DNA from: Antarcticirhabdus aurantiaca
Lineage (GTDB): Bacteria; Pseudomonadota; Alphaproteobacteria; Rhizobiales; Rhizobiaceae
NCBI RefSeq assembly: GCF_009765365.1
Contig: NZ_VTOM01000002.1
Span: forward strand, 248,001 to 312,000
DNA: 64,000 nucleotides
Reading direction: 5' to 3'
Part shown: one piece after another, positions 41,401-51,175 of the stretch
How positions within the stretch are numbered: position 1 is the stretch's first letter
Layout of the letters: every line of letters starts with the position of its first letter
The notes under the pieces: generated by a model
The model's database searches: none
Told to the model about the DNA's origin: nothing
Seen by the model: the letters and a program-made list of their open reading frames with translations, nothing else
Program-made: the position numbers and the translations under genes

Positions 41401-43587
41401 TCAGCCGCGCGCGCGCTGCTCGGCCTTCTTCTCCAGGCGGCGGCGGTGGAGAACCGGCTCGGTGTAGCCGGAGGGCTGCTCGCGGCCCTCGAAGACGAGG
41501 TCGCAGGCCGCCTTGAAGGCGATGGACTCCTCGAAGCGGCCGGCCATCGCCTCGTAGGCGGGATCGCCGGCGTTCTGCGCGTCGACCTTCTCGGCCATGC
41601 GCCGCATCGCGGCCATCGCCTCCTCGCGCGTGACGACGCCCTGGTGCAGCCAGTTCGCCATGTGCTGCGAGGAGATGCGGCAGGTGGCGCGGTCCTCCAT
41701 CAGGCCGACGTCGTGGATGTCCGGCACCGTCGAGCAGCCGACGCCCTGGTCGACCCAGCGCACCACGTAGCCGAGGATGCCCTGCGCGTTGTTGTCGAGC
41801 TCGGCGCGGATCTCGTCCGGCGACCAGTTGACCCCCTCGGCAAGCGGGATGGTCAGGATGTCCTCCAGCTTGCCCCGCGGCCCCCCCGCTTCGATCTCGT
41901 CCTGGCGGGCGAGGACGTCGACGCGGTGGTAGTGCGTGGCGTGCAGCGTCGCGGCGGTGGGGCTCGGCACCCAGGCGCAGTTGGCGCCGGCCTTGGGGTG
42001 GCCGATCTTCTGGGCCAGCATGTCGGCCATCTTGGCCGGCATCGCCCACATGCCCTTGCCGATCTGCGCGACGCCGCGGAAGCCGCAGGCGAGGCCGATG
42101 TCGACGTTGCGGTCCTCGTAGGCCTTGATCCAGGGCTTGTCCTTCATGGCCGCCTTGCGCACCATCGCGCCGGCTTCCATGGAGGTGTGGATCTCGTCGC
42201 CGGTGCGGTCGAGGAAGCCGGTGTTGATGAAGAAGACGCGCGCCTTGGCGGCGCGGATGCACTCCTTGAGGTTCACCGTGGTGCGGCGCTCCTCGTCCAT
42301 GATGCCGACCTTCAGCGTGTTGGCCTTGAGGCCCAGCGCCGCCTCGACCCGGCCGAAGATCTCATCCGTGAAGGCGACCTCCTCGGGCCCGTGCATCTTG
42401 GGCTTGACGATGTAGACCGCGCCGGTGCGCGAGTTGCGCGAGCCCTCGGTCTTCTGGAGGTCGTGGATCGCGATGGCCGAGGTGACCATGGCGTCGAGGA
42501 TGCCCTCCGGCGCCTCCGACCCGTCGGCGAGGAGCACGGCCGGGTTGGTCATGAGGTGGCCGACGTTGCGCACGAGGAGGAGGGCGCGACCGGGCAGCGT
42601 CAGGCGCGATCCGTCCGCGGCCGCGTAGTCCCGGTCCGGGTTCAGGCGCCGCGTGACGCTGCGGCCGCCCTTCTCGAAGGTGTCGGCAAGGTCGCCCTTC
42701 ATCAGGCCGAGCCAGTTGCGGTAGACGGCCGTCTTGTCCTCCGCGTCGACCGCGGCGATCGAGTCCTCGCAGTCGCAGATCGCCGTGACGGCGGATTCGA
42801 GGAGGACGTCGGCGACGTGCGCCTTGTCGCCCGCCCCGATCCGGTGGCCGGCGTCGATCGCGATCTCGACGTGAAGCCCGTTGTGGCGCAGCAGCACCGC
42901 CTCGGGCGCCTCGGCGGCGCCGCGGAAGCCCGCGAAGGCGCGGGGGTCGGCGAGGCCCGTCTCGCCGCCGGCGGTCGAAACGAACAGCGCGCCGTCGCGG
43001 ACCGAATAGGCCTCGACGTCGGCATGCGAGCCGCCGGCGAGCGGCGCGACCTGATCGAGGAACTCCTTGGCCCAGGCGACGACCCGGGCGCCGCGCGCCG
43101 CGTCGTAGCCGGATCCGTCTGGCGCGTCGCCGAGCGCGTCGGTGCCGTAGAGCGCGTCGTAGAGCGAGCCCCAGCGCGCGTTGGCCGCGTTCAGCGTGTA
43201 GCGCGCGTTCATCAGGGGCACGACGAGCTGGGGCCCCGGAACGGTCGCGATCTCGGGATCGACGTTCGCCGTCTCGATGGCGAAGTCGCCGCCTTCGGGA
43301 ACGAGGTAGCCGATCTCGCGCAGGAGCGCCTGGTAGGCGGCCGCGTCCACCGGCTTGCCGCGGCGCTCGCGGTGCCAGGCGTCGATCTGCGCCTGGATGC
43401 GCTCGCGGGTGTCGAGGAGCGCGCGGTTCTTGGGCGCGAGGTCGGCAAAGATCGACGCGAGCCCCGCCCAGAAGGCGTCCGGCTCCACCCCCGTCCCCGG
43501 CAGCGCCTCCTCGTCGACGAAGCGCTTGAGCACGCTCGCGACCTTCAGGCCGTGAACTTCCGTGCGGTCGGTCGTGGAGGCGGTCAT
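41401..43587 (-). CDS. glcB: Malate synthase G
   Basis: Condenses glyoxylate with acetyl-CoA to malate, cytosolic, 728 residues as usual for isoform G. Recognisable parts include [31 protein letters not shown], the catalytic [41 protein letters not shown], and [18 protein letters not shown], with the terminal [24 protein letters not shown]. It is the glyoxylate-shunt partner for growth on C2 compounds; no isocitrate lyase is in the window. ATG start. It is followed by the CitE-like lyase on the same strand. Confidence 0.96.
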   Translation of the reverse strand: MTASTTDRTEVHGLKVASVLKRFVDEEALPGTGVEPDAFWAGLASIFADLAPKNRALLDTRERIQAQIDAWHRERRGKPVDAAAYQALLREIGYLVPEGGDFAIETANVDPEIATVPGPQLVVPLMNARYTLNAANARWGSLYDALYGTDALGDAPDGSGYDAARGARVVAWAKEFLDQVAPLAGGSHADVEAYSVRDGALFVSTAGGETGLADPRAFAGFRGAAEAPEAVLLRHNGLHVEIAIDAGHRIGAGDKAHVADVLLESAVTAICDCEDSIAAVDAEDKTAVYRNWLGLMKGDLADTFEKGGRSVTRRLNPDRDYAAADGSRLTLPGRALLLVRNVGHLMTNPAVLLADGSEAPEGILDAMVTSAIAIHDLQKTEGSRNSRTGAVYIVKPKMHGPEEVAFTDEIFGRVEAALGLKANTLKVGIMDEERRTTVNLKECIRAAKARVFFINTGFLDRTGDEIHTSMEAGAMVRKAAMKDKPWIKAYEDRNVDIGLACGFRGVAQIGKGMWAMPAKMADMLAQKIGHPKAGANCAWVPSPTAATLHATHYHRVDVLARQDEIEAGGPRGKLEDILTIPLAEGVNWSPDEIRAELDNNAQGILGYVVRWVDQGVGCSTVPDIHDVGLMEDRATCRISSQHMANWLHQGVVTREEAMAAMRRMAEKVDAQNAGDPAYEAMAGRFEESIAFKAACDLVFEGREQPSGYTEPVLHRRRLEKKAEQRARG

Positions 43588-43678
43588 GGACGGACAACTC
43601 CCGGATGGTGTCTGGATGACCCGCGACTTGGGCCATCCGGGGGTCGAAAGTCAAATCGCGCGGGGGTCTCCCCGCCCG

Positions 43679-45346
43679 TCAGCGCTGGCGCTCCCGCCAC
43701 CCTTCCGCGATCACCGGCGCGCGGTCCTCCGGCGTCAGCATGCCCCGTCCCAGGACGTGATCGGCGGCCTTCTCGCCGACCATGGTGGAAGGGCCGTTGA
43801 GATTGCCGTTGGTGACGCGCGGGAAGATCGAGGAGTCCGCGACCCGGAGCGCCTCCACGCCGATGACGCGGCACTCCGGATCGACCACGGCGTCTGGATC
43901 GTCCGCCGCGCCGATGCGCGCGGTGCCGCAAGGGTGGTAGGCGCTCTCGGCATGGGCGGCGATGAAGCCGTCGAGGTCCTCGTCGCTCTTCAGGGCGGCG
44001 CCCGGCTGGATCTCGGGGCCGCGATAGCCGTCGAAGGGCGATTGGGCGAAGATCTCGCGCGTCAGCCGGATCGCCTGGCGGAACTCGCGCCAGTCGTCGG
44101 GATGGCTCATATAGTTGAACCGGATCGAGGGGGCGGCCATCGGGTCGCTTCCCGTCAAGCGGATCTCGCCCCGCGACTTCGAGCGCATCGGGCCGACATG
44201 GGCCTGGAAGCCGTGGCCCTCCGCCGCGCCCCGCCCGTCGTAGCGGATGGCGCCCGGCAGGAAGTGGAACTGGATGTCGGGATAGTCGACGCCCACCCCC
44301 GAGCGGATGAAGCCGCCGGATTCGAAGTGGTTCGTCGCGCCGTGGCCGGTGTGGAGCATCATCCATTCGAGCCCGGCCCGGCCCTTGGAGAACAGGTTGA
44401 GATAGCCGTTGAGGGTGATCGGCTGCGTGCAGCTCTGCTGGATATAGGCTTCCAGGTGGTCCTGGAGGTTCTTGCCCACGCCCCGGCGCGGCACGAGCGC
44501 CTCGATGCCGGCGGCGGCCAGGGTTTCGGGATCGCCGATGCCCGAATGCATGAGAACGAGCGGCGAGTTGATCGCGCCGGCGCACAGGATCACCTCGCGC
44601 CGGGCCCGCACGAGGCCCGTGCGCCGGCTCCCCCGCGCGATCTCGACGCCGACGGCGCGCCCGTTCTCCAGCCGCACCCGCAGCGCGTGGGCTGACACGA
44701 GCCGGACGTTGCCGCGCTGGAGGGCGGGGCGCAGATAGGCGTTCGCCGCCGACCAGCGCCGGCCGCCGCGGATCGTCTGCTGGAGCGGCCCGAAGCCCTC
44801 CTGCGCGGCGCCGTTGTAGTCGGCGGTGACGGGATAGCCGGCCGCCGCGCCCGCCTCGATGAAGACGCGGTAGAGCGGGTTCTCCATCCGCCCCTGCTGG
44901 ACGTGGAGCGGACCGTCGGTGCCGCGCCAGTCGGGGTCGCCGTTCTCCATGTCCTCCATGCGCTTGAAGTAGGGAAGGACGTCGCGGAAGGCCCAGCCGC
45001 TGGCGCCGCTCTCGGCCCAATGGTCGAAGTCGCGGGCATGGCCGCGCACGTAGACCATGCCGTTGATCGAGGAGGAGCCGCCGATCACCTTGCCGCGCGG
45101 GGTGACGAGCGCCCGCCCCCTCAAGCGCGCTTCGGGCTCGGCCTTGTAGCCCCAGTCGTAGCGCGGCATGTTCATCGGAAAGGACAGGGCGCCCGGCATC
45201 TGGATGAAGGGGCCGACGTCGGTGCCGCCCGCCTCGATCACCGCCACGTCGTGCCCGCCCGGCGCCTGCGACAGGCGATAGGCCAGCGCCGAGCCGGCCG
45301 AGCCCGAGCCCACCAGGACGTAGTCGGCCTCCGCGACGATCTTCAT
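43679..45346 (-). CDS. betA: Choline dehydrogenase (GMC oxidoreductase)
   Basis: Membrane-associated FAD flavoprotein that oxidises choline to betaine aldehyde (and often on to glycine betaine), 555 residues. [20 protein letters not shown] is the FAD-binding motif, and [30 protein letters not shown] and [18 protein letters not shown] are the two GMC signatures. The C-terminal [49 protein letters not shown] carries the active-site His and is typical of BetA. Its ATG shares bases with the TGA of betI (ATGA). betB (aldehyde dehydrogenase) is absent nearby. Confidence 0.92.
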   Translation of the reverse strand: MKIVAEADYVLVGSGSAGSALAYRLSQAPGGHDVAVIEAGGTDVGPFIQMPGALSFPMNMPRYDWGYKAEPEARLRGRALVTPRGKVIGGSSSINGMVYVRGHARDFDHWAESGASGWAFRDVLPYFKRMEDMENGDPDWRGTDGPLHVQQGRMENPLYRVFIEAGAAAGYPVTADYNGAAQEGFGPLQQTIRGGRRWSAANAYLRPALQRGNVRLVSAHALRVRLENGRAVGVEIARGSRRTGLVRARREVILCAGAINSPLVLMHSGIGDPETLAAAGIEALVPRRGVGKNLQDHLEAYIQQSCTQPITLNGYLNLFSKGRAGLEWMMLHTGHGATNHFESGGFIRSGVGVDYPDIQFHFLPGAIRYDGRGAAEGHGFQAHVGPMRSKSRGEIRLTGSDPMAAPSIRFNYMSHPDDWREFRQAIRLTREIFAQSPFDGYRGPEIQPGAALKSDEDLDGFIAAHAESAYHPCGTARIGAADDPDAVVDPECRVIGVEALRVADSSIFPRVTNGNLNGPSTMVGEKAADHVLGRGMLTPEDRAPVIAEGWRERQR

Positions 45347-45927
45347 CGGCCGATCTCCCCGTCCACGAAGCGCATGATGCTGGCGACCGCGTCCGCGCCG
45401 TTCGGCCCGCCGTCGCTCGCCAGGGCCTGGCGCAGCCAGATGCCGTCCACCGCCGCGCCGATGCCGCGCGCCAGGGTGCGGGCGGCATCGGCGTCGCGGC
45501 AGAGCGGGCGCAGCGCCGCGACGAGGTTGGAATCGAGGCGGCGGAAATAGATCGAGAGCAGCCGCGACGCTTCCGGCGAGCGGCGGGCATGGAGATAGAA
45601 GGACAGCCAGGCGAAGACGATCTCGCGGCTGAACTGATCGGCGTCGAGGCAGCCCGACAGAACCGCGCGCAGCCGCTCGGTCGGCCCTTGCGCGTCGCGC
45701 AGGCGCGTCAGCACCGCGTCGCGCAGGACGACCAGCAGATGGCGCATCACCGCGATCATCAGGTCGTCCTTGCCGCCGAAGTAATGGTGCGCGAGGGCGG
45801 AGGACACGTTGGCGCGGCGCGCGATCGCCGCGACGGTCACTTCGAGCGAGCCCGCCTCCTCGATGGTGGCGATGGCGGCGAGGACGAGAGCGTCCCGGCG
45901 TTCGGCTTCGACCCCGCGTCGGGCCAT
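45343..45927 (-). CDS. betI: TetR-family choline-responsive repressor BetI
   Basis: A 194-residue TetR regulator. The N-terminal HTH spans [29 protein letters not shown], which is the BetI version of the motif. The rest ([47 protein letters not shown]) matches the ligand domain of BetI. BetI represses betAB and is released by choline. It precedes betA with an ATGA overlap, and a TTGATTGA / TCAATCAA palindrome lies about 110 bp upstream of its ATG, which has AGGAGG before it. Confidence 0.93.
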   Translation of the reverse strand: MARRGVEAERRDALVLAAIATIEEAGSLEVTVAAIARRANVSSALAHHYFGGKDDLMIAVMRHLLVVLRDAVLTRLRDAQGPTERLRAVLSGCLDADQFSREIVFAWLSFYLHARRSPEASRLLSIYFRRLDSNLVAALRPLCRDADAARTLARGIGAAVDGIWLRQALASDGGPNGADAVASIMRFVDGEIGR

Positions 45928-46035
45928 GGGCGCGCTCCTCCTCGAGGCTTGTCGGGCGTCGAAGCATGGCGCGCCTCTCCCCTGCGCGACAAGCGGCCGG
46001 CCCTGCGGCGTATGGTGCGGCGGAGCATAGTTTGA

Positions 46036-46055
46036 TTGATTGATCCGTCAATCAA
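46036..46055. promoter_or_regulatory. BetI-type operator (TTGATTGA-tccg-TCAATCAA)
   Basis: A perfect 8-bp inverted repeat with a four-base centre, in the region divergent between betI and the 5'-nucleotidase gene, about 110 bp upstream of the betI ATG. A second, overlapping TTGATTGA begins four bases to the left. The spacing and sequence closely resemble known BetI boxes, so BetI autoregulation is likely. Confidence 0.7.
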
Positions 46056-46209
46056 CGAACGGAGAAAGGCCGCCCTCGTCCGCGATCGCGAAGACGGGTG
46101 GTCTTCGGCGGCCGGACCGGTCTAACCTTCGCGCGGCGCGCCATAGCGGGCCGGCTCCGGCCGCGCCCGCCGCGTCGAACCTCGACGAGACAGACGACAG
46201 GACGCTTCC

Positions 46210-47808
46210 ATGAGATCGCTTCTTCTCGCCTCCGCCGCGGCGACCGCGCTCGGCCTCGGGCTCGCCGGCCCGGCCGGGGCCTTCGACCTCACCATCCTCC
46301 ACACCAACGACGTCCACGACCGCTTCGAGCCGATCAACAAGTCGTCCTCGACCTGTTCGGACAAGGAAGCGGCGGAAAAGGCCTGCTTCGGCGGCGCCGC
46401 GCGCCTCGCCACGGCCATCGACGAGGGGCGCGCGGCCGGCGGCAACGTCCTCGTGCTGGACGCGGGCGACTGGTTCCAGGGCACGCTCTTCTACACCCGC
46501 TACAAGGGCGAGGCGACGGCGGCCATGGTGGACCGCCTCGGCTACGACGCGATGGCGGTGGGCAATCACGAGTTCGACGACGGGCCGCCCGTCCTCGCCA
46601 GATTCGCGCGCGCGCTGAAGACCCCGCTCTTGTCGGCCAACATCGATCCGGCCAACGAGACGGACCTGCCCGGCGACCTGATCCTGCCCTCGACCGTGGT
46701 GGAGGTCGGCGGCGAGCGGATCGGCATCATCGGCCTGACGACGCCGGACACGCCCGACATCGCCTCCACCGGCGAGGTCGCCTTCGAGCCGCCGGCGGTG
46801 GCGGTAAAGCGCGAGATCGACGCCTTGGGCGCGCAGGGTATCAACAAGATCGTCGTCCTCAGCCATCTCGGCTACGTGCCGGACCAGAAGCTCGCCGCGG
46901 AGGTCGACGGCATCGACGTCATCGTCGGCGGCCACAGCCACACCCTTCTCGGCGACATGGAGGGGGCCGAGGGCAAGTACCCGACGCTGGTCAAGGCGCC
47001 GGACGGAACCGACGTCCCGATCGTGACGGCGCAGTCCTATTCGAAGTACCTCGGCGACCTGACGATCACCTTCGACGATGCGGGCAAGGTGACGGCCGCC
47101 TCCGGCGCGCCCCGCCTCCTCGACGCCTCCGTCGCGGAGGACCCCGAAACGCTGGCGGTGGTGGAGGAGCTCGCCAAGCCGCTGGACGAGATCCGCAACA
47201 AGGTGGTGGCGAGCATCCCGTCCCCGATCGACGGCTCGCGCGAGACCTGCCGAAAGGGCGAGTGCCAGATGGGCAACCTCGTCGCCGACGCGCTCCTGGA
47301 GCGCACGGCGCCGCAAGGCGTGACGATCGCCCTGATCAACGGCGGCGGCCTTCGCGCCTCGATCGACGCGGGCGAGGTCACGCAGGGCGAGGTGCTGACC
47401 GTTCTTCCCTTCCTCAACACGGTCGCGACCTTCCAGCTCAGCGGCCAGGGCATCCTCGACGCGCTGGAGAACGGGATGTCCCAGGTCGAAGAGGGCGGCG
47501 GCCGCTTCCCCCAGGTCGCCGGCCTCCAGGTCGACTGGAGCCATGCGCCGGAGCCGGGCAAGGGGCGGATCAAGGCGGTGCGCGTGCGCCAGGGGGACGC
47601 GTGGGTCCCGATCGACCCCGCCAAGACCTATTCCGTGGTGTCGAACGACTTCATGCGCCGCGGCGGCGACGGCTACGACGTCTTCGTCACGGCCAAGAAC
47701 GCCTACGACTTCGGCCCGCCGATGGATCAGGTGGTCGCCGACTACCTCGCCTCGAAGAACGGCGCCTACACGCCCTATGTCGACGGGCGGATCACCAAGG
47801 TCGAGTGA
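46210..47808 (+). CDS. Periplasmic 5'-nucleotidase / 2',3'-cyclic phosphodiesterase (UshA-like)
   Basis: A 532-residue secreted metallophosphatase with a Sec signal peptide (MRSLLLASAAATALGLGLAGPAGAF). The metal motifs are LHTNDVHDRF, VLDAGDWFQG, AVGNHEFDDG and VGGHSHTLLG. The C-terminal specificity domain has GNLVADALLE, NGGGLRASIDAGEVTQGEVLTVLPFLNT and RGGDGYDVF. It would release nucleosides and phosphate from extracellular nucleotides. ATG with AGGA upstream. It is divergent from betI and ends at a strong bidirectional terminator. Confidence 0.93.
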   Translation: MRSLLLASAAATALGLGLAGPAGAFDLTILHTNDVHDRFEPINKSSSTCSDKEAAEKACFGGAARLATAIDEGRAAGGNVLVLDAGDWFQGTLFYTRYKGEATAAMVDRLGYDAMAVGNHEFDDGPPVLARFARALKTPLLSANIDPANETDLPGDLILPSTVVEVGGERIGIIGLTTPDTPDIASTGEVAFEPPAVAVKREIDALGAQGINKIVVLSHLGYVPDQKLAAEVDGIDVIVGGHSHTLLGDMEGAEGKYPTLVKAPDGTDVPIVTAQSYSKYLGDLTITFDDAGKVTAASGAPRLLDASVAEDPETLAVVEELAKPLDEIRNKVVASIPSPIDGSRETCRKGECQMGNLVADALLERTAPQGVTIALINGGGLRASIDAGEVTQGEVLTVLPFLNTVATFQLSGQGILDALENGMSQVEEGGGRFPQVAGLQVDWSHAPEPGKGRIKAVRVRQGDAWVPIDPAKTYSVVSNDFMRRGGDGYDVFVTAKNAYDFGPPMDQVVADYLASKNGAYTPYVDGRITKVE

Positions 47809-47819
47809 GGCGGCACGAA

Positions 47820-47849
47820 AAAAGGGGGCGAGCGAGCCCCCTTTTCTTT
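47820..47849. terminator. Bidirectional rho-independent terminator
   Basis: A GGGGGC / GCCCCC stem with the six-base loop gagcga, extended by four A-T pairs, lies between the 5'-nucleotidase gene and the convergent GlsB-like gene. On the + strand it is followed by TTTTCTTT, and on the - strand by a run of seven T. Confidence 0.88.
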
Positions 47850-47916
47850 GGCGTTGCCCGGCCGGATACCGGGCCAGAGGGCGGCGTCCGCGTCGGGCGC
47901 CGCCAGATGCTCCGGG

Positions 47917-48183
47917 TCAGTAGCGGGCGCGCCGCCCCGTCACCGCCCGCGAGATGGCGATCAGGATGCAGGCCCCGAGGAAGCCGGCCACGAGATAGCC
48001 GAGCCAGCCGCCGAAGCCGACGCCGATGATGCCGAACAGGAAGCTGGCGATCGCCGCGCCGATGATACCCAGAAGGATGTTCATCAGAACGCCGGTGTCC
48101 GACTTCATGAACATCGATGCGAGCCAGCCGGCGATGCCGCCGATGATGATGGCCGCGATCCAACCCACGCCTGCGTCTCCCAT
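47917..48183 (-). CDS. GlsB/YeaQ/YmgE-family small membrane protein
   Basis: An 88-residue inner-membrane protein with three predicted helices, of the transglycosylase-associated protein family. GWIAAIIIGGIAGWLASMFMK, the central GVLMNILLGIIGAAIASFLFGIIGVGFGG and YLVAGFLGACILIAISRAV match the family's glycine-rich pattern. These proteins are often stress-inducible, but the biochemical role is unknown. AAAGGAAG precedes the ATG. Confidence 0.92.
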   Translation of the reverse strand: MGDAGVGWIAAIIIGGIAGWLASMFMKSDTGVLMNILLGIIGAAIASFLFGIIGVGFGGWLGYLVAGFLGACILIAISRAVTGRRARY

Positions 48184-48269
48184 GCGAACTTCCTTTCGCG
48201 AGTGTGCCTTCGTTGAGGATGGAAGCTTGATCGCGGAACCGGCACGTCAAGGGGCTCGGACGGAGATCC

Positions 48270-48899
48270 TCAATCAAGAAGCGCGGCGACGGCGGCGAGC
48301 ATCGCGGCGGCGAGCGCGGCGAACCACAGGCCCGAGAGCCCCACGATCGGATAGGCGAAGGCCCCGCCGAGCGCCCCGCAAGCCAGACCCAGCCAGAGCA
48401 GGAGATAGGGCAGGAAGGCCGCCCGCCGCCCGCCCGTCAGCGCTTCGGCCAGCCTTTGGCCGAGCTTCACCAGGGTTCCCGTCATGTAGGTGAGGCCGAT
48501 CGAGACCTCGCCGTCGCGCTCGAAGACGGTGTTCTCCGCTCCCATCGCCCCGGCGGCGAGAAGCAGGCCGACATAGGCGAGGCCCGCGCTGTCGAGCCCG
48601 GCGGCACAGGCGAGGAAGCCGGATACGAGAAGCAGCGCCGCCGGACGGCGCCAGATCCCGGTCACGCGCCCGAGAAGCGAGCCGAGAACGACGCCGGACA
48701 CGAAGGCGAGAAGCAGGCCGCCGGTTTCGAGGGCGACCGCCGAGGCCGCGGCCGCCTCGACCCCGATGCGCGTGGTGTTGCCGCTCATGAAGGACACGAA
48801 GCGCCCGCCCGTCGCCAGGAAGCCGATCGCGTCGACGTAGCCGGCGAGCGCCGCGAGGGACGCCGCAAGGATCCAGACGCGCCGTTTGTATCGCAGCAT
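48270..48899 (-). CDS. DUF1275 (YoaK-family) membrane protein
   Basis: A 209-residue inner-membrane protein with about six helices. The family motif GYVDAIGFLATGGRFVSFMSGNTTRIGVEAA is clear at residues 20-49, and GAENTVFERDGEVSIGLTYMTGTLVKLGQRLAEAL follows. Function unknown. The ATG at MLRYKRR is the start nearest the conserved part; the open frame continues 59 codons through sequence that overlaps the upstream region. It is divergent from the DUF2585 gene. Confidence 0.88.
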   Translation of the reverse strand: MLRYKRRVWILAASLAALAGYVDAIGFLATGGRFVSFMSGNTTRIGVEAAAASAVALETGGLLLAFVSGVVLGSLLGRVTGIWRRPAALLLVSGFLACAAGLDSAGLAYVGLLLAAGAMGAENTVFERDGEVSIGLTYMTGTLVKLGQRLAEALTGGRRAAFLPYLLLWLGLACGALGGAFAYPIVGLSGLWFAALAAAMLAAVAALLD

Positions 48900-49165
48900 G
48901 ACCAACAGGTTCCGGGCGGGGTGGGCTTGCGGGACGCGGCCTCCAGCCGCAGGACAGACAGACCGGCGATCCTTGTTCGAGGCTTGCCATCCCCGTTCGA
49001 AAGGCGCGTCCCCTGCTGCCCACCGCCCCCCTCGGCTCCGCCCCGCCCCAGTCGCGCCGGCGCCCCGCTTCCACACCCGTCGCGCGCGCGCGCGCCGGCA
49101 TCCGGCCGGTCCACATCGTCCTCGTTCTCGGGATCGTCGCCCTCGCCGCCCTGACGCTTCTGGCC

Positions 49166-49654
49166 ATGGGGCGCGTTCCGATCTGCGACTGCGGCACCGT
49201 CAAGCTCTGGCACGGCGAGGTGGTGAGTTCGCAGAACTCGCAGCACATCGCCGACTGGTACACGTTCTCGCACGTCATCCACGGCTTCGTGTTCTATCTC
49301 CTCGGCTGGCTCGTTCTGCGCCGCCGGAGCCTCGGGACCCGGCTCGTCGCCGCGACGCTCCTCGAGGCCGCCTGGGAGATCACCGAAAACACCGACGCCG
49401 TGATCCAGCGCTATCGCGAGGCGACGATCGCGCTCGACTACTTCGGCGACAGCGTTCTGAACTCGGTCAGCGACATCGCCTTCATGGGCGTCGGCTTCCT
49501 TCTCGCCGCGCGTCTTCCGGTCTGGGCGACGATCGCGATCGCGATCGGCTTCGAGCTCCTCACCGGCTGGCTGATCCGCGACGGCCTCGCCCTCAACGTC
49601 CTGATGCTGCTCTACCCGCTCGACGCGGTGAGGGCCTGGCAGGCGGGCGCCTGA
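49166..49654 (+). CDS. DUF2585/UPF0314 family membrane protein
   Basis: A 162-residue hydrophobic protein of the UPF0314 family, found mainly in alphaproteobacteria. The conserved part is [46 protein letters not shown], with [37 protein letters not shown] following. The frame stays open upstream to 48902 and encodes an extra hydrophobic segment just before this ATG ([20 protein letters not shown]), so the real protein probably starts earlier. No ATG, GTG or TTG lies in that extension; CTG at 49013 is the likeliest candidate. Function unknown. Confidence 0.82.
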   Translation: MGRVPICDCGTVKLWHGEVVSSQNSQHIADWYTFSHVIHGFVFYLLGWLVLRRRSLGTRLVAATLLEAAWEITENTDAVIQRYREATIALDYFGDSVLNSVSDIAFMGVGFLLAARLPVWATIAIAIGFELLTGWLIRDGLALNVLMLLYPLDAVRAWQAGA

Positions 49655-49661
49655 CGAGGCC

Positions 49662-50894
49662 TCAGCTGCGCTCGGCGTAGAGGACGCGGTGGTCGAGCAG
49701 GAACTTGGCGAAGAAGGGCAGGCTCGCCGCGCCGATCTCGCGCGCCTGCGCCCCGATCGTGCCGGGGCGCACGGCGACCGGCGACAGGCCCTGCGCGTCG
49801 ATCCGCGACAGGCCCGCGCGCACCGCCTCGACGAGGCGCTCGCGCACGAAGGGCGGAAAGGCCCCGTCGATCACCGCAGCCTCGAAGTCGTAGACCGCGC
49901 AGGCCGAGGCGACGGCGTGGGCAATGCCGCGCGCCGCCTCCTCGATCCAGGCGTCGAGAAGCGTGCCGAGCCGCGTCCAATCGAAAGCCGGGTCGCGCAT
50001 ACCGCTCCAGGTCAGCCCCGAGGCCGCCGCCGCCGCTTCCAGGAGATGCAGCGAGGCCACGGCGATGAGCTGCTCGGCGCCGGGGCGGTCCCGGCGCGGC
50101 ACCGGCATCGAGCCGAGCGCGCCGGCATTGTTGTCGCGCCCCACCACCAGCGCGTCGTCGATCACGATGCCGCCGCCGATGAACGAGCCGACGAAGAAGT
50201 AGACGAAGTCCGTTCCTTCCTCCCCCCCGAAGGCGTGCTCGGCGCCGCAGGCGGCGGTCGCGTCGTTGGCGACGTGGACGGACAGGCCCGTTCGTGCCGA
50301 CAGGGCGGCCGACACGTCGAAGCCGCGCCAGCCGTCCATCGCTCCGGGCGGCGCCCCGCATTCGGCGGCCCAGTCCCAGAGCTGGAACGGCATGCCGACG
50401 CCGATGCCGGCGACGCGCTCGCGCGCTTCCGGGGGCAGGGTGTCGCTGAGGGCGTCGAGCGCCTCGGCCAGGAAGTCGCAGACGCCCTCCGGCGTCGGAT
50501 AGGGCACCGGGCGGCTGCGCCGGCCGCGCACCGTGCCGACGAAGTCCATGAGCACGATGTCGAGCGAGCGCCGGCCGATCTTCAGCCCGAAGGCATAGGC
50601 GCCGTCGGGATTGAGCCGCATCGGCACGGAGGGCTGGCCGACGCGGCCGCGCCGCGGCTCGGCGCGCAGCACCAGCTTCTCGGCCTCGAGCGCCCGCATG
50701 ATCACGGAAGCGGTCTGCGGCGACAGGCCGGTGCGGCGCGCGATGTCGGCCTTGGCGAGCGCCCCGTTGCGGCGGATCAGCGACAGGACGGCGCGCTCGT
50801 TGTGGGCGCGAAGGCCCGCCTGGTTGGAGCCGCGCACCTTGTCGGCGGCGCCGGACGCCTCTTCGTCCCGCCGCAGCGCCAAGCTCTCGCTCAT
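49662..50894 (-). CDS. ROK-family transcriptional repressor (FrcR-like)
   Basis: A 410-residue repressor of the NagC/XylR (ROK) group. The N-terminal winged helix is NERAVLSLIRRNGALAKADIARRTGLSPQTASVIMRALEAEKLV. The ROK core follows: IGVGMPFQLWDWAAECGAP, VHVANDATAACGAEHAFGG (catalytic-fold DAT) and FIGGGIVIDDALVVGRDNNAGALG. It lacks the canonical CxCGxxGC zinc motif. It is divergent from frcBCA with 281 bp between, the arrangement known for the fructose regulator of Sinorhizobium, so it is expected to respond to a sugar. Start at MSESLALRR, with GGAGGTG upstream. Confidence 0.9.
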   Translation of the reverse strand: MSESLALRRDEEASGAADKVRGSNQAGLRAHNERAVLSLIRRNGALAKADIARRTGLSPQTASVIMRALEAEKLVLRAEPRRGRVGQPSVPMRLNPDGAYAFGLKIGRRSLDIVLMDFVGTVRGRRSRPVPYPTPEGVCDFLAEALDALSDTLPPEARERVAGIGVGMPFQLWDWAAECGAPPGAMDGWRGFDVSAALSARTGLSVHVANDATAACGAEHAFGGEEGTDFVYFFVGSFIGGGIVIDDALVVGRDNNAGALGSMPVPRRDRPGAEQLIAVASLHLLEAAAAASGLTWSGMRDPAFDWTRLGTLLDAWIEEAARGIAHAVASACAVYDFEAAVIDGAFPPFVRERLVEAVRAGLSRIDAQGLSPVAVRPGTIGAQAREIGAASLPFFAKFLLDHRVLYAERS

Positions 50895-51012
50895 GTCCCG
50901 TCGCACCTCCCCGTCTTCGCGCGCTTCCGACCCGTCGTCCGAGCGGAACCGGCGCGGCTCTCCCCAGCCGCGTCGCGCCACTCTAGAGCAGTCACTCGCT
51001 GTCGCCAATAAT

Positions 51013-51029
51013 TAAATCCTGTTGATTTA
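51013..51029. promoter_or_regulatory. Candidate ROK operator upstream of frcB
   Basis: TAAATC and GATTTA form a perfect 6-bp inverted repeat with a five-base centre (ctgtt), in an AT-rich patch of the divergent ROK/frc region. NagC/Mlc-type proteins bind AT-rich palindromes. A TTGACA-like -35 begins four bases to the right (51033). Confidence 0.4.
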
Positions 51030-51175
51030 TATTTGACAGCGGGTGCAACCTCGTGTTTTGCTTTTTTCGTGGAGACCGGCGGGAGGCCGGCCATTCGCGG
51101 CCGGGAGGCTACCCGCGGCGTCGGCCGCCGGCGTCCCGATCGATGCCGCGACGCTTATCGTTCGGGAGGACCTTC

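Noticed and set aside
48886-49680. Open frame overlapping the DUF2585 gene in another frame
   Set aside because: Arg/Pro-rich composition typical of a frame shadow; the DUF2585 frame carries clear family motifs.
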